In this document: positions 17,073 to 25,039 of the stretch, piece by piece
Numbering within the stretch: position 1 is the stretch's first letter
How the letters are laid out: every line of letters begins with the position of its first letter
Assembly (NCBI GenBank): GCA_949840775.1
Contig: CATKXO010000026.1
Span: forward strand, 1 to 39,218
Reading direction: 5' to 3'
Source of the DNA: an uncultured bacterium
GTDB taxonomy: Bacteria; Bacillota; Clostridia; Oscillospirales; Oscillospiraceae
Length of the DNA stretch: 39,218 bases
The notes under the pieces: generated by a model
What the model was told of the DNA's origin: nothing
Seen by the model: the letters and a program-made list of their open reading frames with translations, nothing else
The model's database searches: none
Position numbers and translations under genes: made by a program

Positions 17073-18667
17073 CCGACCGGGAACTGGAACGAAAGCTGGC
17101 GGACGCCGTGAACCGGGCCGCCCCTGACGATTTGGACGCCATTCTCTCCCGCTGCGGTGTGCAAAACGGGAGCGTGATGGAAATGAAAGAATTGAAGCGC
17201 AGTCAGGATATCATCGACGTGGAAGTCACCGAAGTAAAGCCCAGAAAGAAGTGGAGCCGGTGGCTGGCCGCCGCCTGCGCCGCTCTGGTGCTGCTGGGAG
17301 CCGGCGGCGGCGGGCTGATCTACCAGCAGAGCTACGCCGTGGCCTCGGTGGTGTCCCTGGATGTCAACCCCAGTATTGAGCTGAAGGTCAACCGGAAGGA
17401 GCGGGTGATCTCCTGCACCGCTCTGAATACCGAGGCGGCGGCGGTCCTCTTCGACATGGACGGCGGCGCGGACCTGAAAGGGACCAAGGTGGACGTGGCG
17501 GTAAACGCCATTGTGGGCGCCCTGGTGCGGGAGGGCTATCTGGACAGCATCTCCTCTGCCATCCTCATCTCGGTGGAGGATAACGACCAGGGCCGGGCCG
17601 CCCGGCTCCAGGCGGAGCTGGTGGCCTCGGTGGATGGCGTTCTCAAGACCCAGGCCCCGGGTACGTCTGTCCTGAGCCAGGTGGTGGACCACGGTACGCT
17701 CAGAGTTGAATATGGCAATTTTGACAATGTTTCTACTGGCAAAGCTGCCATGGTGCAGAATGTAATGATACGGAACGGCTTCAATGATGATGCGTTTGAC
17801 CAGCTGGCCGCCCTGTCCGTCGAGGAGCTGAACGACCTGCTGGAGACGGGAGAGCAGCGCATCCCCATCGGCAAGAGCGCCGCGGCTATGGCTGCGGAGG
17901 AGTATGCCGGGACGGCAGCCATGGACTCTGTGACTGCCGACGTGGACCCGGAGCTGGACGAGTATCCCCCCCACTACGAGGTGGAGCTGAAAACCGCCTG
18001 GGGCGAGTTTGAGTATATCGTGGACGCCTTCACCGGGGAGGTGCTCAGCGGGCAAAAGGACCTGCTGAATCAAACGCCGGGCGGGCAGGACCCGCCGGTG
18101 TATCCCAATACTCCCCCGGCCAATGAGCAATATGTCGGGCAGGACTCTGGAAAAGCGGACGTTGCCGGCGGGACGCTCATCGGAGAGGACGCCGCCAAAA
18201 AGGCCGCCCTGGACAACGCGGGGCTGGCTGAGAGCGACGTGACCAACTGGAAGATTGAGCGGGACTGGGACGACGGACGGCTGGAGTATGAGATTGAGTT
18301 CTGGTGCGGGACCACCGAGTATGACTGCACTGTGGACGGTCACACCGGCTCTGTTTTGAAGTGCGGGGTCGACCACCACGGGAACAGCGGCTCCGGACAC
18401 CACAGCGACCCCCACCACAACGGGTCCGGGACGGGCACAACCGGTACGAACGCCAGCACCGCCGATATCGGCGCAGAGGCCGCTAAGGCCGCAGCCCTGG
18501 CCCACGCGGGCGTGACCGAGAGCCAGACCACCAAGATGGAGGTGGAGCGGGACTGGGACGACGGACGGCTGGAGTATGATGTGGAGTTTGACGCAGGCCG
18601 GATAGAGTACGAGTACACCATCGACGGCGCTACCGGAGCTATCCTGGAGTATGAGTGGGACGACTGA
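17069..18667 (+). CDS. RsgI-like transmembrane anti-sigma factor with PepSY repeats
   Basis: The 532-residue protein begins with a cytoplasmic segment that should hold the sigma factor. A membrane helix follows (about residues 64-86), then an RsgI-type extracytoplasmic domain with SVVSLDVNPSIELKVN. In studied RsgI proteins the NPS motif is where the chain self-cleaves between Asn and Pro (here Asn100-Pro101). Outside, residues about 295-330, 370-430 and 469-531 are PepSY-like repeats sharing IERDWDDGRLEYEIEF and VERDWDDGRLEYDVEF, separated by a His/Gly/Ser-rich linker (HHGNSGSGHHSDPHHNGSG) that might bind metal. The start overlaps the sigma stop. I infer that an envelope signal leads to release of the sigma factor. 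Confidence 0.88.
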   Translation: MTDRELERKLADAVNRAAPDDLDAILSRCGVQNGSVMEMKELKRSQDIIDVEVTEVKPRKKWSRWLAAACAALVLLGAGGGGLIYQQSYAVASVVSLDVNPSIELKVNRKERVISCTALNTEAAAVLFDMDGGADLKGTKVDVAVNAIVGALVREGYLDSISSAILISVEDNDQGRAARLQAELVASVDGVLKTQAPGTSVLSQVVDHGTLRVEYGNFDNVSTGKAAMVQNVMIRNGFNDDAFDQLAALSVEELNDLLETGEQRIPIGKSAAAMAAEEYAGTAAMDSVTADVDPELDEYPPHYEVELKTAWGEFEYIVDAFTGEVLSGQKDLLNQTPGGQDPPVYPNTPPANEQYVGQDSGKADVAGGTLIGEDAAKKAALDNAGLAESDVTNWKIERDWDDGRLEYEIEFWCGTTEYDCTVDGHTGSVLKCGVDHHGNSGSGHHSDPHHNGSGTGTTGTNASTADIGAEAAKAAALAHAGVTESQTTKMEVERDWDDGRLEYDVEFDAGRIEYEYTIDGATGAILEYEWDD

Positions 18668-18677
18668 ATTGGTTGCC

Positions 18678-18711
18678 ATAAAAAATGAGCGCCGCCGGCG
18701 CTCATTTTTTA
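18678..18711 (+). terminator. Bidirectional intrinsic terminator after the RsgI-like gene
   Basis: ATAAAAAATGAGCGCC, loop GCC, then GGCGCTCATTTTTTAT is a perfect palindrome with A and T tracts on its two sides. It starts 11 bp after the stop. Confidence 0.9.
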
Positions 18712-18781
18712 TGGTATCATACTGTAACGAATGATTCATAAAAGGAACTAACAGACAAAACAAGCCGGGGAGGTGAGGCAA

Positions 18782-19285
18782 ATGGCCCGCAGAGGGGAAG
18801 ACCTCTATGAAAAACACGCACAAGGGGTATACCGCTATCTGTTCTCCCTGTCCGGGGAGGCGGACACGGCGGAGGACCTGACCCAGGAGACCTTCTGCCA
18901 GGCCCTGAAAAGCCTGGACACCTTCCGGGGGGACTGCACCCCCCAGGTGTGGCTGTGCGCCATCGCCAAGCGGCTGTGGTTCAAGGAGCTGGAGCGGCGC
19001 AAGCGCACCGCCCCTCTGGAGGAGGAACACCTGTCCCGCCTGGCCGCCCCCGACGACCCGGCCGAGGAGACCGAGCAGCGGGAGAAGCGGCTGGCCCTCT
19101 ACCGGGCGATGCGGCTGCTGGACCCGGAGACCCGTGAGGTCATCTACCTGCGCCTGGCGGGGGATTTCTCCTTCCGGGACATCGGGGAGCTGATGGGACA
19201 GAGCGAGGTGTGGGCCAGGGTACGGTTCTACCGGGGCAAGGAGCGGCTGGCAAAGCTGATGACAGGAGGGGAACGCAATGGATAA
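18782..19285 (+). CDS. ECF sigma factor (partner of a zf-HC2 anti-sigma)
   Basis: The 167-residue protein has region 2 (LYEKHAQGVYRYLFSLSGEADTAEDLTQETFCQALKSLDTFRGD) and region 4 (LDPETREVIYLRLAGDFSFRDIGELMGQSEVWARVRFYRGKERL). I choose ATG 18782 because GGAGG lies 8 nt upstream; a GTG at 18773 would place the site too close. Upstream, TGTAAC at about 18722 resembles an ECF -35 and might reflect autoregulation, though I see no convincing -10. It overlaps the anti-sigma gene by 8 bp. Confidence 0.9.
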   Translation: MARRGEDLYEKHAQGVYRYLFSLSGEADTAEDLTQETFCQALKSLDTFRGDCTPQVWLCAIAKRLWFKELERRKRTAPLEEEHLSRLAAPDDPAEETEQREKRLALYRAMRLLDPETREVIYLRLAGDFSFRDIGELMGQSEVWARVRFYRGKERLAKLMTGGERNG

Positions 19286-20246
19286 GAAATTGGATTGCTG
19301 CGTGGTGCGGGACCTGCTGCCCGCCTACATTGAGAATCTGACGGAGCCGGAGACCGCCGCCCAGGTGCGGGAGCACCTGGAAGACTGCGGGGACTGTAGG
19401 AAGCTGGAAGAGGACATGCGGATCCAGGTGCCGATGGAAAAGGTCCCCAAGGGGGCGCTGAACTTCCTCAAGCGGATAAAGCGGACCCGGCTCATAGCCG
19501 CCGGGGTGACGCTGGCACTAACCCTGTGGTGCATCTGGTGGCTGTACGACGCAGAGTTTCACTACCCCAACACCGAGGCCGGCCGGCTGGCGGCGGTGGA
19601 GGACTATATCACCCAGCCGGCGGACAGCACCATGAACCACGACCTGAAAGCGGGCACCCCCTTCCATGTCATCGCCTGGCAGGAGGCCCGGGGAAAGCTG
19701 TTCATCTTCTACAAGGTGGACAACCGGGACAACGTCCACGGCGTGATCCAGCTTACCCGGGGAATCAACGGCAAATACCGGACGGACCAAGCCAGCATGA
19801 GCCCCTTCCCCTATACTGCAGGGGTAATCGCCAACAGGCTGGATGTGAGAGGAAAAGACTGGGAACCCATCGTGATTGCCGGGGACAACTGCCGGGAGAT
19901 ATACTCCGTGGCGGTGGAATATACGGTATATGACTCGGTGGAGGGCCGGGATGTCCGGGGCTATGAGCTGGTCTATCCCATATCGGACATCAACTTTTTC
20001 TGGCTGCTGGAGGAGGAGGCCGTCCGGGAGCAGCTGGGAACGCCCCATTATGAGGTGCGGCCGTGGAACGTCCGGTTCCTGGATAAGGACGGGAACGACA
20101 TCACCGAACAGTTCCGGGACGACAGCGTCCAGCAGAACTGGTCGGGCAGCAAGAGCACTGCGGAGCAGTTTCTGCTCTACGTGTATATCGGGATTACCGC
20201 CGCCATAGGCTTGGTCTTTATCCAATATTTTCTGCGGAGGGATTAA
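19278..20246 (+). CDS. Zinc-finger (zf-HC2) transmembrane anti-sigma factor
   Basis: The 322-residue protein opens with a zinc-binding anti-sigma domain: Cys7/Cys8, then His33-x3-Cys37-x2-Cys40 in REHLEDCGDC, the ZAS motif. A membrane helix (about residues 72-90) leads to an extracytoplasmic domain of about 200 residues with no motif I recognise, and a second helix near the C-terminus (LLYVYIGITAAIGLVFIQYFL). It should sequester the sigma factor encoded just upstream until an envelope signal acts. The 8-bp overlap with that gene supports the pairing. Confidence 0.88.
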   Translation: MDKKLDCCVVRDLLPAYIENLTEPETAAQVREHLEDCGDCRKLEEDMRIQVPMEKVPKGALNFLKRIKRTRLIAAGVTLALTLWCIWWLYDAEFHYPNTEAGRLAAVEDYITQPADSTMNHDLKAGTPFHVIAWQEARGKLFIFYKVDNRDNVHGVIQLTRGINGKYRTDQASMSPFPYTAGVIANRLDVRGKDWEPIVIAGDNCREIYSVAVEYTVYDSVEGRDVRGYELVYPISDINFFWLLEEEAVREQLGTPHYEVRPWNVRFLDKDGNDITEQFRDDSVQQNWSGSKSTAEQFLLYVYIGITAAIGLVFIQYFLRRD

Positions 20247-20276
20247 AAAAGAGCGCCAACGGCGCTCTTTTTTTAT
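20244..20276 (+). terminator. Bidirectional terminator between anti-sigma and pyrophosphatase genes
   Basis: AAAAAAGAGCGCC, loop AAC, GGCGCTC and a run of Ts lie between convergent genes and overlap the pyrophosphatase stop at 20273. It can serve both strands. Confidence 0.9.
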
Positions 20277-21943
20277 TCCTGCTCCTGCTTGAGAACCTTA
20301 ATCAGGGCCGGGATCATCTGCTTTTTCCGGCTGACCACTCCCGGCAGGGTGGCCACGCCGTCTTCCACCGTGGTGCTGAAAGTCCTGGCAATCAGCTCCT
20401 CCGCTCCCGCACCCGCCATCAGCAGCTCAGTGCTGGAGTTGCGCACGTCGGTGAACATATAGAAGATATAGTCCAGCCCCTGCTTTTCCAGCGCCTGGGG
20501 CAGATAGGGCCCCACCAGGGCCTGGGCAGCCTTCCGGTTTTTTTCGGTCATATAGCTGCCCTGTCCCACCCCAAAGCGGACCTCGCCGCTGGTAAATATC
20601 TTATAGTCCCCGTTGAAAACCTCCGCCGCCGTCTTGCCTGAGACATCTCCCCCGTGGGCAAACATCTCATCGGCGTACTTCTCCAGGTCCACCCCGGCCA
20701 GCTCCGCCAGCTTACGGGCGGCCCGCTCATCGGTGGGGGTGCAGGTGGGGCTGCGGAACATCAGCGTATCGGACAGGATGGCGGACAGCATCAGTCCCGC
20801 CATGGTGGAGCTGATCTCCACGTCGTTCTCCCGGTACATCTGGTAGACAATGGTGCAGGTACAGCCCACGGGCACGTTGCGGAAGTACACCGGCCCGTCG
20901 GTCTCCAGGGTGCCGAGGCGGTGGTGGTCGATAATCTCCAGCACTTCGGCCTCGTCGATGCCCTCGGCGGCCTGACTCTTCTCGTTGTGGTCCACCAAAA
21001 TCAGCTGCTTCTTATGGAGGTTCAGCATGTTCCGGCGGGATACCACGCCGATATACTTGCCGTCGTCGTCCAATACGGGGAAGTAACGGAACCGGACAGA
21101 GGCCATCACCCGGGTCGCCTCCTCCACGGGGGTGTGGAGGGTGAAGGTGAGCAGCTTTCCGGAGGTCATATAGTGCCGGATAGGGGCGGCCTGGCTGAGC
21201 ATCTGGCCGGCCACATAGGTGCCGTTGGGGGTGCTGATGACGATGCAGCCCCGCTCCTCGGCCAGCATCTTCATGGTATTGGAGAGTTTATCGCTGGCGC
21301 AGACGATGATACAGCCCGCCCCCATCTCCAGGGCGGCCAGCTGGCTCTCCACCCGATTGCTCACAACAGCCACGTCCCCCGGGGAGATGGCCCGCTCAAT
21401 CTGCTCGGCGCTGCCCGCCCCGATGACAATGCGGCCCTCCACCGTCTTGCCGGTGATATCCCCCACCAAAACGGTACCGTCCAGGATATCCACAATGTTC
21501 TGGTAGCTGGTCCGGGCGTTTTTCAGGGTGTAGGGATCAATACCGTTCATGTTGGCGGTGGCCACGTCTTTCACAGTGATGACCCCCACCAGGTTCTGCT
21601 CCCCGTCCACAATGCACAGGGTGTCCAGCTCCTGGTCCCGCATGGTCATCCAGGCCCGGCGCAGGCTGGTCTCGCCGTCCACCCCTGCGGCGGGGCGGAT
21701 GTCCACGTCCCGGATATGGGGGCTCACGTCGGTATATAGCTGGGGCAGCGGGACCTTGAAGTAGTCCAGCACGAACTCCGTCTCCCGGTTGAGCAGCCCC
21801 GCCCGGCAGGGCTTGCAGGGGCGGTCCGGATTCAAAATATTTTTCAGATTGCTGTAGGTGATGGCGGCGCAGATGGAATCGGTATCCGGGTTGCGGTGGC
21901 CGATCACCTTGATGGCGCGGGGATTGACCGTCTTTTTCTCCAT
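20273..21943 (-). CDS. Manganese-dependent family II inorganic pyrophosphatase with CBS and DRTGG domains
   Basis: The 556-residue protein hydrolyses pyrophosphate to two phosphates. The DHH catalytic domain is split, with metal ligands His16, Asp20 and Asp22 (GHRNPDTDS) at the N-terminus and VDHNEK and IIDHHRLG after the insert. The inserted regulatory part, about residues 75-310, carries a first CBS segment (TLCIVDGEQNLVGVITVKDVA), a DRTGG-like domain, and a second CBS segment (FPVLDDDGKYIGVVSRRNML). Such inserts bind adenine nucleotides and tune activity. The C-terminal DHHA2 domain contains VVSRKKQMIPAL. GGAGG precedes the ATG. Confidence 0.95.
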   Translation of the reverse strand: MEKKTVNPRAIKVIGHRNPDTDSICAAITYSNLKNILNPDRPCKPCRAGLLNRETEFVLDYFKVPLPQLYTDVSPHIRDVDIRPAAGVDGETSLRRAWMTMRDQELDTLCIVDGEQNLVGVITVKDVATANMNGIDPYTLKNARTSYQNIVDILDGTVLVGDITGKTVEGRIVIGAGSAEQIERAISPGDVAVVSNRVESQLAALEMGAGCIIVCASDKLSNTMKMLAEERGCIVISTPNGTYVAGQMLSQAAPIRHYMTSGKLLTFTLHTPVEEATRVMASVRFRYFPVLDDDGKYIGVVSRRNMLNLHKKQLILVDHNEKSQAAEGIDEAEVLEIIDHHRLGTLETDGPVYFRNVPVGCTCTIVYQMYRENDVEISSTMAGLMLSAILSDTLMFRSPTCTPTDERAARKLAELAGVDLEKYADEMFAHGGDVSGKTAAEVFNGDYKIFTSGEVRFGVGQGSYMTEKNRKAAQALVGPYLPQALEKQGLDYIFYMFTDVRNSSTELLMAGAGAEELIARTFSTTVEDGVATLPGVVSRKKQMIPALIKVLKQEQE

Positions 21944-21975
21944 AATGTTCCTCCATAGATCAGTATACTGCTCTC

Positions 21976-22004
21976 ATCATACCACGCGCGCCCCTTCTCC
22001 GCAA
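21976..22004 (-). promoter_or_regulatory. Sigma-A promoter of the pyrophosphatase gene
   Basis: On the - strand, TTGCGG (22004-21999), a 17-nt spacer and TATGAT (21981-21976) lie 32 bp before the ATG. This separates the pyrophosphatase from the ClpP/AAA block transcriptionally. Confidence 0.65.
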
Positions 22005-22015
22005 GGGATATCCCC

Positions 22016-23002
22016 TCATTTGCCCGACTTTTCCGCCCCCTCCGGAGCCGCCAGCAGGCGGTCCTTCCACGGAACGATCCAGGCACCCTCCACGCCGGAA
22101 AAATCATGAATGCCGTCAAAATAGGGCTGGAACATGGCAATCCCCTCCCACACCGGCAGGCCGGGCAGGACAGGGGCGCCTGGGGCGATGCGCCGGGCCA
22201 CCATGGGCAGCTGCCGGCGGTGGACGGCGTCCTCCGGGTGCTCCGCATCCCCCTGCCTGGAGCAGGTCCACATGATATCCCGGTCAAAGTCGAAGAAGCA
22301 GGGCCGGCCCTCCCGGATGTCGGGGGACTCCCACAGCACAGTCAGCGCCCCGTCCGCCCTGATTTGGAGGGTCACATGCCGGTATCCGCAGAGGGCCCCG
22401 TCCCAGAAACCCGCGTTGAAAAAGACCCGGTCACCATAGGCCCACATCTGGCTGTCCCCTGCCCGCACCTCAAAGTAGCAGAACTTGGCTGTCCCTCCCA
22501 GGGCCTTCTCGACTTTTTGTCTCCCGATCCGGTGGCGGATTGTTGCGCCCCCCTCCAGGGGCGTGCAGTTCAGCACCAGCGCCCCGGTCAGGTCCGGGCT
22601 CTCCCCGTCCGCCTGGAAGGTCATACGGAACACCCAGTTCTCCGTCAGCAGGCAATACTCCTTCTGGTTGCGCCAGTCCTCCAGGTCGTAGGGGGCGGGC
22701 TCCCGCTCCGGCCGGGCTGGACCGCCCTGAAAAAGGACCCGGTACTCCACCGTATGGAGCTGGTGGTCCAGCTTCCGCAGGGCCGCCTCCCCCTGGCCGC
22801 TCCACTCCAGCGCAAAGATACTGTCCCCGGCTTGGACCACCTGCGTAACCTCGTTCGGACAGGCCCACTCCAGAACATTCCGCCGGCAGTCCTCCCGGTA
22901 CAGTTTCCCTCTGTAGACAAACACCGCCGCCTGATCGGACAGGCTTACCGGAACGGGCCAGGGATAGAATCCGTTTACCATGTGATTGCTTTGCTGAGAC
23001 AT
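22016..23002 (-). CDS. Uncharacterised protein, last gene of the AAA/ClpP block
   Basis: The 328-residue protein has no signal peptide, no membrane segment and no motif I recognise. It is rich in Trp and aromatic residues in repeated strand-like stretches (AVFVYRGKLYRED, DSIFALEWSGQGEAALRKL, SQMWAYGDRVFFNAG, DIMWTCSRQGD), compatible with a beta-propeller-like fold, but this is a guess. ATG at 23002 follows AAAAAGGAG. It lies 83 bp after the second CbxX-like ATPase, with a hairpin in the gap and no separate promoter seen, so it is probably cotranscribed with that ATPase. A substrate-recognition or adaptor role is possible but unsupported. Confidence 0.75.
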   Translation of the reverse strand: MSQQSNHMVNGFYPWPVPVSLSDQAAVFVYRGKLYREDCRRNVLEWACPNEVTQVVQAGDSIFALEWSGQGEAALRKLDHQLHTVEYRVLFQGGPARPEREPAPYDLEDWRNQKEYCLLTENWVFRMTFQADGESPDLTGALVLNCTPLEGGATIRHRIGRQKVEKALGGTAKFCYFEVRAGDSQMWAYGDRVFFNAGFWDGALCGYRHVTLQIRADGALTVLWESPDIREGRPCFFDFDRDIMWTCSRQGDAEHPEDAVHRRQLPMVARRIAPGAPVLPGLPVWEGIAMFQPYFDGIHDFSGVEGAWIVPWKDRLLAAPEGAEKSGK

Positions 23003-23040
23003 AGAAGATCACACTCCTTTTTACGTCGAAATCCCCATAT

Positions 23041-23067
23041 GTTCCCGCCCCCGCGGGGGGCGGGAAC
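23041..23067 (-). repeat. Strong GC hairpin between the AAA-1 gene and the 328-residue gene
   Basis: GTTCCCGCCCC and GGGGCGGGAAC form an 11-bp stem with a 5-nt loop. No T-run follows in the direction of transcription, so it is more likely an mRNA processing or stabilising element or a weak attenuator than a full terminator. Confidence 0.6.
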
Positions 23068-23085
23068 ACGAAACAATCGGAACAT

Positions 23086-24969
23086 TCAAGAAAAACCGAT
23101 GCTCCGCCCCTCATTTTTGTCCAGGCCGTGGAACTCCCGGACGATCTCACTAATCGCGCCCTCCACATCCTCCAAAATGACCTGGCAGGCGGTCTCTCTG
23201 GTACAGTCCTTAACGTCCGTCAGCCGGGCGGCCACCCGGAGCTTGATCCGGTCCGCCAGGTTGCGCACCTCCCGGCAGTTGCCGAAGGCCCGGCGGTTCA
23301 GCCGGCTCCGGAAAAAGTCCTCCGCCTGCCGGTCCGCCCCCTCCGGGAGGCGGTAGCCCTCGAAGGAGAGCATGGTGCGGAGCACCTCCACCAGCTCCGG
23401 AGCCTGGAAATTTTGAAAATGAATCTTGAAGGAGATCCGGCTGTTGATGCCGGGGTTGCTCTGGAGGAAGCAAAGCATCCGGTTGTCCGACGGGTCGCTG
23501 GCCCCGCCGTAGCCGGCAAAGACCACCAGCCGGTCGCTGCCGTGGTTCTCCAGCTCCACACACAGCTGGCTCAGGGCCTCGGCTCCGAAACTGTCGCCGT
23601 TCTTCCCCTCGGTCAGGCTGTATGCCTCATCCAAAATGATAATTCCGTACCGCTCAAACAGGGCGTGGACCTTTGCAGTCGTGTGGCCCACATACTGGGC
23701 CTTCAGCTCGGCGGCGTTGATGCAGATGGAATCGGTGTTGCTCAGCAGGTCCCGCTTCCTCATCTCCTCCCCCAGCCAGCGGGCCCAGGTGGTTTTGCCG
23801 GTGCCCGGCGCCCCCAGAAAGGCGAAGGTGTAGTGGATATCGCTTGTGGGCAGGCCCAGCTTTCTCCGCCGGCTCTGAAAAGCCATGCCAGCCACAATCT
23901 GCTCCAGCTGGGCGCGCACATCCTGCTGCCCCACCAGCTCCATGGTCTTTTTCTCTTTGTGCATCCTCTTCCGGCTGACAAACACCGTGGACAGGTAGTT
24001 GAAATCCTTCATGGCCAGCGGCCCCGCCCCCTTGCGGCGAAACAGGGCGTTGGACACCACCTTAGACAGCGTTGCATTGTCCACATCCCCCCGGCGGTCC
24101 TCCACCATGCTCAGTATTTTGGCCGCGTCCGAGGGGCGGGACAGGGGTGTCCCCCGCTCCCGGGCCAGCTGGCACAGCACGTCCTTCTTGTAGCGGCTCT
24201 TGGGCTTCGGGGGCTCCAGACGGATCACGTCGGTCTCCAGCTCAAAGCTGAGGTCCTCCATGGTGAATTTCTCCTCCCCAAACATGCCGCCAAACTCGCA
24301 GTCGCTCTCCTTCGACTTCAGACACAGCAGGAGGATCAGCTCCCGCCCGGACAGATTGTGCACCATCTCCGGGAACCAGGCCAATCCCCCGCCCATCGGG
24401 CAGTTTGCCGTCCCCGGTCCGCTCCGCATGGCGTTGGTCACAGCGATGGGCGCGCTGAGGGACAGGGTCCACCAGGGTCTGGCCTGGGCCCGGTGCTCCG
24501 GCAGATACATCCGGTTGCCAAACCCAAACCCGCCGTCTGAGGAGTAAAACTGGTTCAGGTCCCAAATTTCCAGACAGGGCATTTTTTCGCTGAAATCCAC
24601 CGACCGGAACCCCTTATCGCCGCCGTCCCGCCAGTCCGACTTCTCTTCGTATTCCTCCTCATCCACGCTCTCATAGCAGTCTGCGTCGTTGTTTGCCAGC
24701 CGGTGGTAGGTGCCGATATACTCCGCTGCCAGCTCCAGCACCTCCATGCTGGCACTCTCCAGCAGATAGATTTTCCGCCCCGGGTCCAAGCTGCGGAGCA
24801 GGGGCTCCATATGGGGCTGGGCCTCCAGCTCCTGCCGGATGCTCTCCTCCGTCACCCCCTCCTCCAGCCGGTAGGGGATAAACTGGGCCACTTCTCCCTG
24901 ATTGCCCACGGGCTCCTTTTTCACCTGGGGCAGAAGAAACCGGTAGTTTACCGTCTGATTTCTGCTCAT
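23086..24969 (-). CDS. CbxX/SpoVK-like AAA+ ATPase with C-terminal IGF tail (AAA-1)
   Basis: The 627-residue protein has an N-terminal region of about 340 residues unlike anything I recognise, then one AAA+ module. Walker A is GAPGTGKT (about residue 385-392), followed by a pore-loop motif AQYVGHT with Tyr-Val-Gly, Walker B IIILDEAYSL, and SNPGINSRI as the likely arginine-finger segment. A YVG pore loop is what protein-unfolding AAA+ machines use to grip substrate. The last residues are GRSIGFS; IGF is the ClpP-docking tripeptide of ClpX/ClpA, though there it sits in an internal loop. ATG 24969 has GGAGG 8 nt upstream, better than GTG 24975. The gene has its own copy of the shared promoter element. 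Partnership with the ClpP at 34648 is inferred. Confidence 0.85.
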   Translation of the reverse strand: MSRNQTVNYRFLLPQVKKEPVGNQGEVAQFIPYRLEEGVTEESIRQELEAQPHMEPLLRSLDPGRKIYLLESASMEVLELAAEYIGTYHRLANNDADCYESVDEEEYEEKSDWRDGGDKGFRSVDFSEKMPCLEIWDLNQFYSSDGGFGFGNRMYLPEHRAQARPWWTLSLSAPIAVTNAMRSGPGTANCPMGGGLAWFPEMVHNLSGRELILLLCLKSKESDCEFGGMFGEEKFTMEDLSFELETDVIRLEPPKPKSRYKKDVLCQLARERGTPLSRPSDAAKILSMVEDRRGDVDNATLSKVVSNALFRRKGAGPLAMKDFNYLSTVFVSRKRMHKEKKTMELVGQQDVRAQLEQIVAGMAFQSRRRKLGLPTSDIHYTFAFLGAPGTGKTTWARWLGEEMRKRDLLSNTDSICINAAELKAQYVGHTTAKVHALFERYGIIILDEAYSLTEGKNGDSFGAEALSQLCVELENHGSDRLVVFAGYGGASDPSDNRMLCFLQSNPGINSRISFKIHFQNFQAPELVEVLRTMLSFEGYRLPEGADRQAEDFFRSRLNRRAFGNCREVRNLADRIKLRVAARLTDVKDCTRETACQVILEDVEGAISEIVREFHGLDKNEGRSIGFS

Positions 24970-25003
24970 CTTCACAGCCTCCTTATCGTATCTCTGTAAG
25001 GAG

Positions 25004-25039
25004 ACTATAGCAGGCAGAAGGCCGCAAATTTTACGAGCG
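25004..25039 (-). promoter_or_regulatory. Shared promoter element P1 (before AAA-1)
   Basis: CGCTCGTAAAATTTGC (25039-25024), then exactly 14 nt, then TATAGT (25009-25004). The element overlaps the stop codon of the WYL gene. There is no TTGACA-like -35, so an activator or a non-standard sigma factor is likely. The -10 is 35 bp before the AAA-1 ATG. Confidence 0.75.

Noticed and set aside
16889-19030. 713-codon leftward open frame over the sigma/anti-sigma genes
   Set aside because: It runs antisense through two genes, an intrinsic terminator and a third gene; no start site or domain.
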